From Allorhizobium sonneratiae (GTDB taxonomy: Bacteria > Pseudomonadota > Alphaproteobacteria > Rhizobiales > Rhizobiaceae), in contig NZ_JAMKOJ010000003.1 of NCBI RefSeq assembly GCF_023700755.1, positions 186,001 to 250,000 of the forward strand: 64,000 bases of DNA, written 5' to 3'. Under the pieces are notes generated by a model. It was not told the origin of the DNA, made no database searches, and worked only from the letters and a program-made list of their open reading frames with translations. Position numbers and translations under genes: made by a program. Positions 1 through 8,727 of the stretch are shown here, one piece after another. Position 1 is the stretch's first letter; the number at the start of each line of letters is the position of its first letter.

Positions 1-1
1 C

Positions 2-844
2 GGTCGCGAAGCTGATCCGGCAATGCTGTTGATTTGCGGGCTCGGCATGCAGATGATCCGGTGGACCGAGCCCTTCTGCCAGGAACTGGCCGCAAGCGGC
101 CATCGGGTGATCCGGTTCGACAATCGAGACAGTGGCTGGTCCACGCATTTCACCGATTCGGCTGTGCCTGATTTTGCCGAACTTGCATCGGCGATGATGG
201 CGGGGCATCGGCTGCATGTGCCTTATACGCTTTTCGACATGGCAGCGGATGCGATTGGTTTGCTGGATCAGCTTGGTATAGAGCAGGCGCATGTGGTGGG
301 ACGATCCATGGGCGGCATGAGCGCCCAGATCATGGCCAGCCATCATGCCAGCCGCCTACTTTCATTGACGTCGATCATGTCCAGCACAGGCAATCCGTCT
401 CTGCCGCAGGCTGATGCTGATGTCATGGGATTGATGCTACGTCCGGCTCCGGACCCGACTGACGATCTTGAGGGATTTCTGGATCTGCGTCTTGCCTTTG
501 CCCGCAGGATTGCTGGCCGAAATTTTCCTTTTAATGAGGCGCTGCATCGGGCGATTGTGCGGGGGGAGGTAAGGCGCAGCCATGATCCAGCAGGCACCGC
601 CCGGCAGCTTGCGGCCATGGCAGTGGCCGGAGAGCGCCGTGCTGCTTTGGCGACAGTCACTGCACCCTCATGCATTATTCATGGAACCGACGATCCGCTC
701 ATTCCCGCAGCCTGCGGTCTGGATACAGCCCTTTCAATTCCTGATGCGCTCTACATCCCCATTGAGGGAATGGGCCATGATGTGCCCGCCGAACTGTATA
801 AAACAGTCATTGATTCGATTTGCGCTGTGGCAATGAAGGCGTAG
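2..844 (+). CDS. alpha/beta hydrolase, 5' end cut by window edge
   Basis: Alpha/beta-hydrolase fold enzyme of unknown substrate. The nucleophile elbow GRSMGG (G-x-S-x-G), an acid-loop motif HGTDDP and a late histidine in GMGHDVP give a complete Ser-Asp-His triad. The frame stays open to the first base of the window (GREADPA precedes the first ATG at 23), and the family normally has a further N-terminal strand, so the true start is probably outside the window. The gene converges with another alpha/beta hydrolase 10 bp downstream. The hydrolase call is firm; specificity (esterase, lactonase, C-C hydrolase) cannot be read. Confidence 0.85.
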   Translation, partial: GREADPAMLLICGLGMQMIRWTEPFCQELAASGHRVIRFDNRDSGWSTHFTDSAVPDFAELASAMMAGHRLHVPYTLFDMAADAIGLLDQLGIEQAHVVGRSMGGMSAQIMASHHASRLLSLTSIMSSTGNPSLPQADADVMGLMLRPAPDPTDDLEGFLDLRLAFARRIAGRNFPFNEALHRAIVRGEVRRSHDPAGTARQLAAMAVAGERRAALATVTAPSCIIHGTDDPLIPAACGLDTALSIPDALYIPIEGMGHDVPAELYKTVIDSICAVAMKA

Positions 845-854
845 CAGCAGCCTG

Positions 855-1754
855 TTAAGACGTTGTGCCGCTGTCGAGGAAAGCCGTTATGACGTCACAC
901 ACCGGATTTTTATGCAGGAAAGGGGCGTGACCCTGACCGGTTGCGGTCACGGTTTTCGCGCCGGGGTGGCGTTCCAGCATCTGAGACAGGATCTCTTCTG
1001 TCAAAAGCTGCGAAGTTTCCCCGCGAATGATCAGCACAGGTTTTTGCGCCAATGCGGCATAGTGCGGCCACAGATCCGGCAAGGGTTGCGTAAGGTCGAG
1101 GGCGACCATCTGCCGGGCAATGGCCGGATCGCAATCGACGACCGGCTTGCCATCGACATCGCGATGGAGTGCCTGGGTCATGTCCCGCCAGTCTGTATCG
1201 GTCAGTGCAGGAAAGGCATTGCCATAAACATGCTTGAGATAAGCGGGCAGGTCGGACCAGTTCTGTGGTCTTTCTTCCAGCTTCAGGCTTGTTTGAATCT
1301 GGCGCAAGCCTTCGACGCCGAGCACAGGGCCGATATCGTTGAGCACGATCCGCCGGATTCGGTCTGGATGAGCTGCCGCCATGAGATGCAGGATAAGGCC
1401 GCCGCGCGAGGTGCCGATGAAATCGGCCTTTGCAATACCAAGCTGATCCATGACGGCAAGAATGTCGGCCATTTCCTGCGGCACGGTGTAATGGCTGGGG
1501 TCCGGATCACGATCGGAGCCGCCGCGACCACGGGAATCAATGCAGATCACCTGACGCCCGCCATGCGCCAGCACTTTGGCAATGCCGTCGAAATCGCGGT
1601 GATTGCGGGTCAGGCCGGGCAGGCAGATCACCGGCAGGGTTGAAAGATCGGGCCGGTAAATGCGGACAAACAGCGAAAGACCGTCGCCCGTCAGGAGTTT
1701 CCGGTCTTCAACGGCGATGGTGTCTGGAATCGCGTCCTGCATCGTATCTGGCAT
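855..1754 (-). CDS. alpha/beta hydrolase
   Basis: About 299 residues. The nucleophile motif is GTSRGG, the acid lies near IRGETSQLL, and the catalytic histidine is in GQGHAPF, so all three residues are present. The frame is open back to 1910, but that extension runs through a dispersed palindromic repeat (1791-1896) and reads as low-quality protein. I therefore start at the ATG at 1754 (MPDTMQDAIPDT); a second ATG at 1742 is possible. No clear Shine-Dalgarno decides between them. It resembles the haloperoxidase/3-oxoadipate enol-lactonase-like branch of the fold, with unknown substrate. It lies head-to-head with nothing and tail-to-tail with the preceding hydrolase. Confidence 0.85.
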   Translation of the reverse strand: MPDTMQDAIPDTIAVEDRKLLTGDGLSLFVRIYRPDLSTLPVICLPGLTRNHRDFDGIAKVLAHGGRQVICIDSRGRGGSDRDPDPSHYTVPQEMADILAVMDQLGIAKADFIGTSRGGLILHLMAAAHPDRIRRIVLNDIGPVLGVEGLRQIQTSLKLEERPQNWSDLPAYLKHVYGNAFPALTDTDWRDMTQALHRDVDGKPVVDCDPAIARQMVALDLTQPLPDLWPHYAALAQKPVLIIRGETSQLLTEEILSQMLERHPGAKTVTATGQGHAPFLHKNPVCDVITAFLDSGTTS

Positions 1755-1790
1755 GGCGGCGTTCTGCTTTCGATAACCCTGATCCTGCAA

Positions 1791-1896
1791 GCTAGAGCAT
1801 TTCGCTGTTTCACGGAAACAGTGAAATGCTCTAGCTCTTTGTTTTTCCGCATTTCCGGACGGAAAACCGCTCTGCACTTTTCCTGCAAATGCTCTA
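1791..1896. repeat. dispersed palindromic repeat (long hairpin plus tail)
   Basis: A near-perfect hairpin occupies 1791-1835: arms gctagagcatttc and gaaatgctctagc enclose a second stem gctgtttc/gaaacagt with one mismatch. A T-rich and C/G-rich tail follows and ends in another tgctcta. Related sequence recurs at 10578-10608 (stem) and 59937-60008 (tail), so it is a dispersed family. It sits between two minus-strand genes, where it could end transcription or stabilise transcript ends; that role is inferred. Confidence 0.8.
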
Positions 1897-1982
1897 ACCA
1901 TGTCTTGCACGAATGCAACTGCATAGCCGATCTTTGTTCAAAGCCAGTGCACTGTCTGAGGAACAGGTTCAGGCTGTTGCGC

Positions 1983-4079
1983 TTATCCCGTCCGGCCAAA
2001 ACGCAGATCGTGTTCGATATCGGTCGGCTGGCCGAGTCTTGCCTTGTAGATCTGATAGTTTTCCATCACCCGCTGTACGTAATTGCGGGTTTCGGGGAAG
2101 GGGATGCGCTCGATCCAGTCGACGACGACATCGATGGGTTTGCCGCGCGGGTCGCCATAGCGGTTCAGCCATTCCTGCACCCGGTTCGGGCCTGCATTAT
2201 AGGCAATGAAGGTGAGGATATAGGAGCCGCCGAAGCTGTCGATCTGTTCGCCGAGATAATGGGCGCCAAGTGTGGCGTTATAGCCGGGATCGGTGGTGAG
2301 CTTGGCCGGAATGAAGGGCAGGCCATGGCGTCTGGCGACGGCCTTGGCGGTTGCTGGCATGAGCTGCAACAGGCCGCGGGCATTGGCGGCGGAAATGGCG
2401 TTGGGGTTGAAGGCGCTTTCCTGCCGGGCAATTGCATAGGCCAGCGCTTTGCCGGAGCCGGAAATATTGGCCGTGTCCGGGATAACGCCAACGGGGAAAG
2501 CCAGGGCCGGAACATCAATGCCACGCCCGTAAGCCGCCTTGCCGATCTGCAGAGAAAGCTGGTGATTGCCGGCACGCTCGGCCTTGGCCGTCAACAGCGC
2601 CAGTTCGCCGGGACTGTCCATCTGGCGTCCCAGGGCACGATAGAGAATATCGGCCCGCCAGCCGTAACCGACGGTCTCAAACCGGTCGATGGCTTCCACC
2701 GCCTCGCGCTCCGCGAAGCGTCTGCGGTCTTCGGCGCTCGGGCGTGGATAGGGAATGTCGAGCCGGCTGCGATGCAGGCGCGCCGAGGCGAGTTCGCCAT
2801 AAAAGGTGCAGGGATAGTTGGCGGCCAGTTCATATTGCTTTCTGGCATCCGCCTCCCGGCCTTCCGCCTCATAGGCGCGGCCCAGCCAGTAATGTCCGCG
2901 CGAGGCGGAGAGGGGGCGATTGGACAGGGTGAGAATGCGGCTGAAATGATCGATGGCAAGCTTCGGTTGGTTCATGCCGCGCAGCGCATACCACCCCGCA
3001 TGGAACTGGGCATCGACGGCATCGACCGGATCGCTGACGCTGGTGGCGGCAACAACCGCATAGGCCTGACGAAACTCACCATTATCGGCAAGGCCGCGAG
3101 CAACGATGCGCCGCTCATCCCACCATTGCGAGGAATTGATCAGCTGTGCCGCATGTCTTGGCGCGCGTGCCAGAAGGGCGGCGGCCTCATCATATTTGTC
3201 CTGATGGCGCAGATATTCGATGCGCAGAAACAGAAACGCCGGATCGTCGCGCAACCGGCCATCGACCTTGGCGATCAGTCTGGCTGCATTCGGCGCGCGC
3301 CGGTTCACGGCATCCCACGCTTCGTAAAGTGACTGTGCGCCGGCGAGCGCTGCCACCCGGCGCGCCTGTGTCGCACGGCCGCGATACATCAGATCATCCA
3401 TGCGGTAGCGATGGTCAGTCTGTGACAGAAGGCCGCCAAAATTATTGAGAATGGTGTCTTCAAGCTCCTTGTCCAGCGCATCGCTGCGCCAGATGCCGGC
3501 AATCAGGCGGGCGGCGGCGCTGCGGTTGCCGCTTTCGAGAAGGGCGCGGGCATAAACGATCACGCCTTGCGGCGTTTGCGGCTTTGCCGTCCTGAAAATC
3601 TGCAGGACAACGGAAGAGGGCGGGTTTTCCCGATAAAGTGCACGTTCGCCATTGTTATGCACGGCATCCATGCCCGGCCAACCGGTCAGTTCCTGCTCGT
3701 CGCGGGTGATCTCGGCATAGGGCACATCCGGCAGTCCGGACATGGCAATCGACCAGGTCAGCATGTGCCGGTCGAGCCCCTGCGGCATGGAATTGCGAAT
3801 GGCGATGGCTTTAGCGCCATTTTTCATCGACAGCGCATCAAGGCCGAACCTGAGCGGTGACCGGTTGACGGGTTGGGGGGCAATGGCGGGAATGGAGCCG
3901 GTGATCTCCGGCGAGGGTGCGGGAATGGCTGCCGTCACCAGAGCATGCGGACGCGCGACGGGAAGGGGAACGCCCGGCTCGGCCAACACCGGTCCCGCAG
4001 CCGAAAGGCTGCAGGATAAGGCGGTCGCAAGCAGGGTCGTCCGTCGCATCGTTAAATGTCTCGCAGGAAACAGGCGCAT
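1983..4079 (-). CDS. soluble lytic murein transglycosylase
   Basis: Periplasmic peptidoglycan lyase that cleaves MurNAc-GlcNAc bonds with formation of 1,6-anhydroMurNAc. The 698-aa protein has an N-terminal signal peptide (MRRTTLLATALSCSLSAAG ending LA-EPG), a proline-rich stretch, and a long alpha-solenoid with TPR/Sel1-like helices. A C-terminal SLT domain follows, with catalytic Glu near residue 554 in RQESAFNPNA, then GLLQLMP and AYNAGP motifs. The length fits Slt70-type enzymes. An internal ATG at 4049 gives a cleaner signal peptide than the ATG at 4079; neither has a strong ribosome site. It is divergent from dapA across the 54-bp repeat array. Confidence 0.93.
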   Translation of the reverse strand: MRLFPARHLTMRRTTLLATALSCSLSAAGPVLAEPGVPLPVARPHALVTAAIPAPSPEITGSIPAIAPQPVNRSPLRFGLDALSMKNGAKAIAIRNSMPQGLDRHMLTWSIAMSGLPDVPYAEITRDEQELTGWPGMDAVHNNGERALYRENPPSSVVLQIFRTAKPQTPQGVIVYARALLESGNRSAAARLIAGIWRSDALDKELEDTILNNFGGLLSQTDHRYRMDDLMYRGRATQARRVAALAGAQSLYEAWDAVNRRAPNAARLIAKVDGRLRDDPAFLFLRIEYLRHQDKYDEAAALLARAPRHAAQLINSSQWWDERRIVARGLADNGEFRQAYAVVAATSVSDPVDAVDAQFHAGWYALRGMNQPKLAIDHFSRILTLSNRPLSASRGHYWLGRAYEAEGREADARKQYELAANYPCTFYGELASARLHRSRLDIPYPRPSAEDRRRFAEREAVEAIDRFETVGYGWRADILYRALGRQMDSPGELALLTAKAERAGNHQLSLQIGKAAYGRGIDVPALAFPVGVIPDTANISGSGKALAYAIARQESAFNPNAISAANARGLLQLMPATAKAVARRHGLPFIPAKLTTDPGYNATLGAHYLGEQIDSFGGSYILTFIAYNAGPNRVQEWLNRYGDPRGKPIDVVVDWIERIPFPETRNYVQRVMENYQIYKARLGQPTDIEHDLRFGRTG

Positions 4080-4148
4080 AATCTTAACTTTGCCTCTACC
4101 AGGATTAATGAAAGCTTAATCGGTCATGGCATGCTTGGTAAATTCTAT

Positions 4149-4842
4149 AGCATCGGACCAAAAAGTGGGACCCGGTTTTTGGATCATCCGATGCGCGGGA
4201 AAAGCATCGGACCAAAAAGTGGGACCCGGTTTTTGGATAATCCGATGCGCGGGAAAAGCATCGGACCAAAAAGTGGGACCCGGTTTTTGGATCATCCGAT
4301 GCGCGGGAAAAGCATCGGACCAAAAAGTGGGACCCGGTTTTTGGATAATCCGATGCGCGGGAAAAGCATCGGACCAAAAAGTGGGACCCGGTTTTTGGAT
4401 CATCCGATGCGCGGGAAAAGCATCGGACCAAAAAGTGGGACCCGGTTTTTGGATAATCCGATGCGCGGGAAAAGCATCGGACCAAAAAGTGGGACCCGGT
4501 TTTTGGATCATCCGATGCGCGGGAAAAGCATCGGACCAAAAAGTGGGACCCGGTTTTTGGATAATCCGATGCGCGGGAAAAGCATCGGACCAAAAAGTGG
4601 GACCCGGTTTTTGGATCATCCGATGCGCGGGAAAAGCATCGGACCAAAAAGTGGGACCCGGTTTTTGGATAATCCGATGCGCGGGAAAAGCATCGGACCA
4701 AAAAGTGGGACCCGGTTTTTGGATCATCCGATGCGCGGGAAAAGCATCGGACCAAAAAGTGGGACCCGGTTTTTGGATAATCCGATGCGCGGGAAAAGCA
4801 TCGGACCAAAAAGTGGGACCCGGTTTTTGGATCATCCGATGC
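4149..4842. repeat. tandem array of thirteen 54-bp palindromic units
   Basis: Thirteen copies with period exactly 54 bp; the last copy loses its linker. Each unit contains a hairpin: arms gcatcgga/tccgatgc flank an inner inverted pair ccaaaaa/tttttgg. Copies alternate strictly between ggatCAtccg and ggatAAtccg (7 and 6 copies), so the real amplification unit is 108 bp. Copies look otherwise identical, which points to recent expansion. A diverged single copy of the same palindrome is at 8360-8403. The region is intergenic between divergent slt and dapA. Because 54 is divisible by 3, several frames are open through it, but none has a start context that suggests coding. Confidence 0.97.
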
Positions 4843-4879
4843 ATGAAGAGGATATGAGTCCGAAGCGTGGCAGGCTGTA

Positions 4880-4893
4880 CCTGTCGCGACAGG
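4880..4893. promoter_or_regulatory. 14-bp perfect palindrome upstream of dapA, possible operator
   Basis: The sequence cctgtcgcgacagg is a perfect palindrome about 205 bp upstream of the dapA start. It is too short and lacks a loop for a good terminator, so a dimeric regulator site is one reading. No matching regulator is visible, and chance occurrence in GC-rich DNA is possible. Confidence 0.25.
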
Positions 4894-5098
4894 CGGTAGG
4901 GGCTGAGACAGATCTTATCATCTTCAGGGTGGATCGCCGATCTGCTGCACCAGGTGCCGGGCCGGGTTCACAGCGTTGAAAATCTGTCACGAAACCGCTC
5001 TGCTTCGCTTGTCGCGGCATGATGGGCGAAGTATGGTGGCGCCGTCTGAATGAATATCACGGCTCAGCCTTTCGGTTTGCCGTCAGGAGTCTTTTTTC

Positions 5099-5983
5099 AT
5101 GTTCCAGGGTTCCATACCCGCGCTGGTCACCCCTTTTTCCGAAAATGGCAAGATCGACGAGGCAGGCTTTGCCGCCCATGTCGAGTGGCAGATTGCTGAA
5201 GGCAGTTCCGGTCTCGTGCCGGTGGGCACCACGGGCGAATCGCCGACGCTTTCCCATGATGAGCACAAACGTGTGGTCGAGATTTGCATCGAGGTGGCAG
5301 ATAAACGGGTGCCGGTGATTGCCGGTGCAGGCTCCAACAACACCCGCGAAGCCATCGATCTGGCCCAGCATGCCGAAAAGGCAGGCGCGGATGCGCTGCT
5401 GGTGGTCACGCCTTATTATAACAAGCCGACGCAGAAGGGGCTGATCGCCCATTTTTCCGCCATTGCCGAAGCAGTGTCGCTGCCGATCATTATCTATAAT
5501 ATACCTCCTCGCTCAGTGATCGATATGAGCCCGGAAACCATGGGCACGCTTGCGCAGAGGTACAAGAACATCGTCGGCGTGAAGGATGCGACCGGCAAGC
5601 TGGAGCGGGTTTCCGAGCAGCGCATGACCTGCGGTAAGGATTTCATCCAGTTGTCTGGCGAGGATGCGACCGCGCTCGGCTTCAACGCTCATGGTGGCGT
5701 CGGTTGCATTTCGGTCACGGCCAATGTCGCCCCCAGGCTCTGCGCCGAATTCCAGAAGGCGACGTTGACGGGGGATTTCAAGACGGCGCTGGATTATCAG
5801 GACCGGCTGATGCCGCTGCACAAGGCGATTTTCATGGAGCCCGGCGTTTGCGGCACCAAATATGCGCTGTCACGGCTTGGCCGCATGGGGCGCACGGCGC
5901 GGCTGCCGCTTTTGCCCTCGCTGGAAGCGGCAACCGAAGCGGCCATCGACGCAGCTCTTCATCATGCCGGACTGATGAATTGA
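5099..5983 (+). CDS. dapA: 4-hydroxy-tetrahydrodipicolinate synthase
   Basis: Cytosolic class I aldolase that condenses pyruvate with aspartate semialdehyde, the first committed step of lysine and diaminopimelate synthesis. At 294 aa it has the usual length. Schiff-base Lys162 is in GVKDATGK, Tyr133 in IIYNIPPR and the Thr pair in GTTGES (44-45), so the catalytic set is complete. The ATG is preceded by AGGAG at a 9-nt spacing. It is followed after about 107 bp by smpB, a neighbour pair typical of Hyphomicrobiales. A divergent transglycosylase upstream also concerns cell-wall metabolism. Confidence 0.97.
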   Translation: MFQGSIPALVTPFSENGKIDEAGFAAHVEWQIAEGSSGLVPVGTTGESPTLSHDEHKRVVEICIEVADKRVPVIAGAGSNNTREAIDLAQHAEKAGADALLVVTPYYNKPTQKGLIAHFSAIAEAVSLPIIIYNIPPRSVIDMSPETMGTLAQRYKNIVGVKDATGKLERVSEQRMTCGKDFIQLSGEDATALGFNAHGGVGCISVTANVAPRLCAEFQKATLTGDFKTALDYQDRLMPLHKAIFMEPGVCGTKYALSRLGRMGRTARLPLLPSLEAATEAAIDAALHHAGLMN

Positions 5984-6090
5984 GCCGGTTGGGAAGAGCG
6001 GGCCTTTTATTGCGCGCGCTTTTTCCTAAATAAGGCTGAAAGACAAAGAAGATAACCGCCCGGATCGGCGGGCGGAAATGGTGAAAAGAC

Positions 6091-6567
6091 ATGGCCCCGA
6101 AAGGCTCACAGCGCATCGTCAAGAAACTTGCGGCCGAAAACCGCAAGGCGCGCTATAATTATGAAATTGTCGATACCTATGAGGCCGGGCTGGTGCTGAC
6201 TGGCACGGAGGTGAAATCCCTGCGTGAGGGCAAGGCCAATATTGCCGAATCCTATGCATCGGACGAGGGCGACGAGATCTGGCTGATCAATTCGCATCTG
6301 CCGGAATATCTGCAGGCCAACCGTTTCAATCATGAGCCGCGCCGCCGCCGCAAGCTTTTGCTCAGCAAGCGGGAAATCAACCGTCTGCGTGTGGCTATCA
6401 ATCGCGAGGGCATGACGCTGGTGCCGTTGAAAATCTATTTCAACGACAAGGGGCGCGCCAAGCTGGAACTGGCGCTGGCCAAGGGCAAAAAGCTGCATGA
6501 CAAGCGCGAGACCGAAAAGGAACGCGACTGGAATCGCCAGAAAAGCCGCTTGCTGAAAAACGGCTGA
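6091..6567 (+). CDS. smpB: SsrA-binding protein
   Basis: tmRNA partner that brings SsrA RNA to stalled ribosomes for trans-translation. The 158-aa protein shows the expected oligonucleotide-binding barrel: [19 protein letters not shown], then [14 protein letters not shown], and the lysine/arginine-rich tail ending in [12 protein letters not shown] that inserts into the decoding site. Start ATG at 6091; there is a purine-rich stretch but no strong SD. A strong hairpin follows the gene. Co-orientation with dapA suggests possible co-transcription. Confidence 0.97.
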   Translation: MAPKGSQRIVKKLAAENRKARYNYEIVDTYEAGLVLTGTEVKSLREGKANIAESYASDEGDEIWLINSHLPEYLQANRFNHEPRRRRKLLLSKREINRLRVAINREGMTLVPLKIYFNDKGRAKLELALAKGKKLHDKRETEKERDWNRQKSRLLKNG

Positions 6568-6584
6568 GCGTCTGCGGGAAAGCA

Positions 6585-6618
6585 CAAAGGCGCAAGGCTT
6601 TTTGACCTTGCGCCTTTG
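6585..6618. terminator. 13-bp stem hairpin after smpB
   Basis: Perfect inverted repeat caaaggcgcaagg / ccttgcgcctttg with an 8-nt loop, 18 bp after the smpB stop and 60 bp beyond the end of the convergent DUF1127 gene. No run of T follows on the plus strand, so it is a hairpin-type end signal rather than a textbook intrinsic terminator. It may serve both convergent genes. Confidence 0.6.
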
Positions 6619-6677
6619 ATGGCATAAAGGGTTATGGAGCGCTTTATCAGAACCGGTCCATTATGAACCGCTCATCA

Positions 6678-6950
6678 TTACCGGCCATGCGTTCCCATCA
6701 GCAGAAGCCAGGCATCTCGCCGGGCGTCTGCCAGCCTGCGATGCCGTTCTTCCTGCCAATGCGGTATACGGTCCGCACCGAGATCCTTCAGCATATGATC
6801 GCTCGCATCCTCAAGCCGGTTGCCATACCCCCTGCCGCGTCGGTTGAGCAGAGCCGAGAGCGTGAAAGCCACAATGGTTCCCAGACGCGCGACCAGACGG
6901 CCGGGCCAGGGGAGGAGGGCGCTTTTCTTCATCGGTTCTGTCGTGCTCAT
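6678..6950 (-). CDS. DUF1127 family small protein
   Basis: A 90-aa protein with a C-terminal DUF1127-like segment: an amphipathic stretch followed by DHMLKDLGADRIP and an arginine-rich helix, the pattern L-x-D-[IL]-G-x-x-R. The frame is open to 7097, but the ATG at 6950 (MSTTEPMKK) has an AAAGGA site 7 nt upstream, so I start there. Small DUF1127 proteins of this order include RNA-binding regulators of phosphate and other stress responses. The role of this member is unknown. It is longer than the usual 45-70 aa, with an extra N-terminal hydrophobic stretch. Confidence 0.7.
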   Translation of the reverse strand: MSTTEPMKKSALLPWPGRLVARLGTIVAFTLSALLNRRGRGYGNRLEDASDHMLKDLGADRIPHWQEERHRRLADARRDAWLLLMGTHGR

Positions 6951-7191
6951 GACATGGTCCTTTCTTTGCAGGCACGAAAACAGGAACCCGCGCGCAAATC
7001 TGCGGCGCAGGCAAACGAGGGGTTTGGGGTTAAGACGAGCGATGGACGAGAGAACGAAATAAACTCTGTCCCGTGGGGCGAAAGACGTGTAAACCAAAAG
7101 AGGTTTTTAAATCTTCTGCAATCGCCGGTGAGTGCGCGAACAATGCCGAAGGAGGACCGATAGGTCCAGCAAATGTTTTAAATGATATCAA

Positions 7192-8259
7192 TCACGAAAA
7201 CTGATCGATTGATTGGAATCTTTGTTCATGCCGCAAAAGCCATTGCTTGCGCCACAATCCGCCACCATAGCCGGTCAGGCTGCCGTCTGAGCCTATCACC
7301 CGATGGCAGGGAATGACGATGGCAATCGGATTGGCGCCATTGGCGCGTGCCACCGCTCTGACGGCAGACGGTTTGCCAAGGTTTTCGGACAGCGCGGCAT
7401 AGCTTTGTGTTGTTCCTGGCTGAATGGCGCGCAAGGCCTCCCAGACCTGTCGCTCGAAAGCGGTCCCAAGAGGGGCAAGCCGGGTCTTGAACCCGACGCA
7501 CTCACCGGAAAAATAGGCCTGCAATTCCGCCTCGATCTCCGCGATAATCCGGTTGCGGCCCGGCAGGATGGCGCAGCCATTCTGATGTCTGATCCTTTCG
7601 ATCTCTTTGGGCAGAGCGGCACGATCGGCAAACTCCAGAAGATGAAGTGCATGATCATCGGCAATGGCCAGCATGGCGCCAATAGGGGTATCGAGCCAGT
7701 CGGCCTTCAGCAGTGAGTCGCTGCCGATCCTGGCAGGTGCGGTGCCGAACAACTCGGCTATGGCGGCACGAAAGCCGCTGTCTGACTCATAACCGGCTTC
7801 GAGTTGGGCATTGATGATTTTCTCGCCCGCATGAAGCCTGCGGCCTGCCGCCGCAAGACGCCGCAATCGCGCCATTTCCAGAAAACTCAGACCGAAGCGA
7901 CGTTTGAAGGCTCGCCGCACGGTGGAAGGATCATAGCCCAGCTTGACGAGGTCGCTTTCATAAAAGCGCCGGTCTGGCTGTTCCTCCAGCCTTGTCAGCA
8001 GATCGGTCACCAGCGGATCGGGTGCGCCGGTGGCTTCCAGCGGACGGCAGCGCTTGCAGGGGCGAAAACCTTTTTCCAGACAGGCAGCAACGCTTTCTTC
8101 AAACTGGCAGTTTTCCGGTTTCGGATTGCGCGCCGTGCAGGTCAGGCGACAGAAAATCCGGGTGGTTCTGACGCAGACAAAGGCAAAGCCTTCATACGAG
8201 GCATCGCGGGCAACAAGTGCGGCATAAAGAACATCGTCGGCAGGTCGTTGAAACAGCAT
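7192..8259 (-). CDS. ada: Ada: methylated-DNA repair protein and transcription activator
   Basis: Bifunctional suicide methyltransferase and regulator of the adaptive response to alkylation. The 355-aa protein contains an N-terminal zinc domain with Cys37, Cys41, Cys68 and Cys71 (FCRLTC ... PCKRC), matching the phosphotriester-repair and Zn site of E. coli Ada. An AraC-type helix-turn-helix region follows at about 85-180, then a C-terminal O6-alkylguanine transferase with acceptor Cys318 in IPCHRVIG. All acceptor residues are present. No alkB or alkA gene lies beside it, so it stands as a single transcription unit. The start has a weak SD. Confidence 0.95.
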   Translation of the reverse strand: MLFQRPADDVLYAALVARDASYEGFAFVCVRTTRIFCRLTCTARNPKPENCQFEESVAACLEKGFRPCKRCRPLEATGAPDPLVTDLLTRLEEQPDRRFYESDLVKLGYDPSTVRRAFKRRFGLSFLEMARLRRLAAAGRRLHAGEKIINAQLEAGYESDSGFRAAIAELFGTAPARIGSDSLLKADWLDTPIGAMLAIADDHALHLLEFADRAALPKEIERIRHQNGCAILPGRNRIIAEIEAELQAYFSGECVGFKTRLAPLGTAFERQVWEALRAIQPGTTQSYAALSENLGKPSAVRAVARANGANPIAIVIPCHRVIGSDGSLTGYGGGLWRKQWLLRHEQRFQSIDQFS

Positions 8260-8358
8260 GGTTTAGCGGAACCGGTTGGTTGTCGATGATCCAGCATAGC
8301 CGGGAGCGCGCTGCTTCGCCGCCGAAAAACGGGCATGGATATGCCCATTTCTTTCAAA

Positions 8359-8454
8359 AGCATCGGTCGAAAAGTGGGGGCCGGTTTTCGAAATATCCGA
8401 TGCGTCAACAAAAACTGAGAGTAGCGGATCGATTATGATTTTCGATCCGATGCT
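8359..8454. repeat. dispersed REP-like palindrome, single copy related to the 54-bp array
   Basis: Begins with a diverged copy of the array unit (8360-8403: catcggtcgaaaagtggggg, then ccggttttcg and tatccgatgc). A second inverted repeat follows, cggatcga/tcgatccg. The outer ends agcatcgg and ccgatgct are also inverted, so the whole 96 bp folds as one composite element. It lies upstream of ada and 1 bp from the nested element that follows. Confidence 0.8.
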
Positions 8455-8455
8455 C

Positions 8456-8723
8456 TAGGGTCAAAACTCAATCAGGATGGGTGTTCTGTTGAACGGGATG
8501 GGATTGTAGGGCAGCGAACAAGCGCAAGACAAGGCCTGTTGGCCTTGTCGTGCAGTGTTCGCAATCAGGCGGCCCATCCCGTTCAACCCGTTGGGCAAGG
8601 CGTATTTTGTGCCTGCGGGCGTCGGAAAGGTTTGAAAATGGGGAGCATTTCCTGCACCTTTCCTTCTACTCAGACACAAAATACGCCTTGCAGAACAACC
8701 ATCCTGATTGAGTTTTGACCCTA
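8456..8723. mobile_element. 268-bp nested inverted-repeat element (MITE-like or structured RNA)
   Basis: Terminal inverted repeats of 33 bp with one mismatch (8456-8488 and 8691-8723) enclose two arms. Arm 1 (8488-8587) has a 15-bp perfect stem gttgaacgggatggg/cccatcccgttcaac, an inner 7-bp stem and an apical 9-bp stem gacaaggcc/ggccttgtc with a TGTT loop. Arm 2 (8596-8690) has a 16-bp perfect stem caaggcgtattttgtg/cacaaaatacgccttg and an inner ggaaaggt/acctttcc stem. No plausible gene lies inside. Its right end stops 4 bp beyond the stop codon of the chemoreceptor gene. I see no clear target-site duplication. Confidence 0.65.
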
Positions 8724-8727
8724 AACC

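Noticed and set aside
1755..1910. N-terminal extension of the minus-strand alpha/beta hydrolase
   Set aside because: It runs through a dispersed palindrome and does not look like conserved protein.
1821..3332. 503-codon plus-strand frame opposite the lytic transglycosylase
   Set aside because: It is antisense to a well-supported gene and has no recognised domain; long antisense frames are common in GC-rich DNA.
4149..4842. Possible CRISPR array
   Set aside because: There are no unique spacers; units follow directly with identical linkers, and no cas genes are nearby.
4056..4979. Open frames of 234-307 codons on both strands through the 54-bp array
   Set aside because: They exist only because the unit is 54 bp (divisible by 3) and lacks stops. 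The repetitive peptides have no start context or family pattern.
8461..8679. 72-codon frame inside the nested inverted-repeat element
   Set aside because: It is read across stem sequences and has no transposase-like feature.
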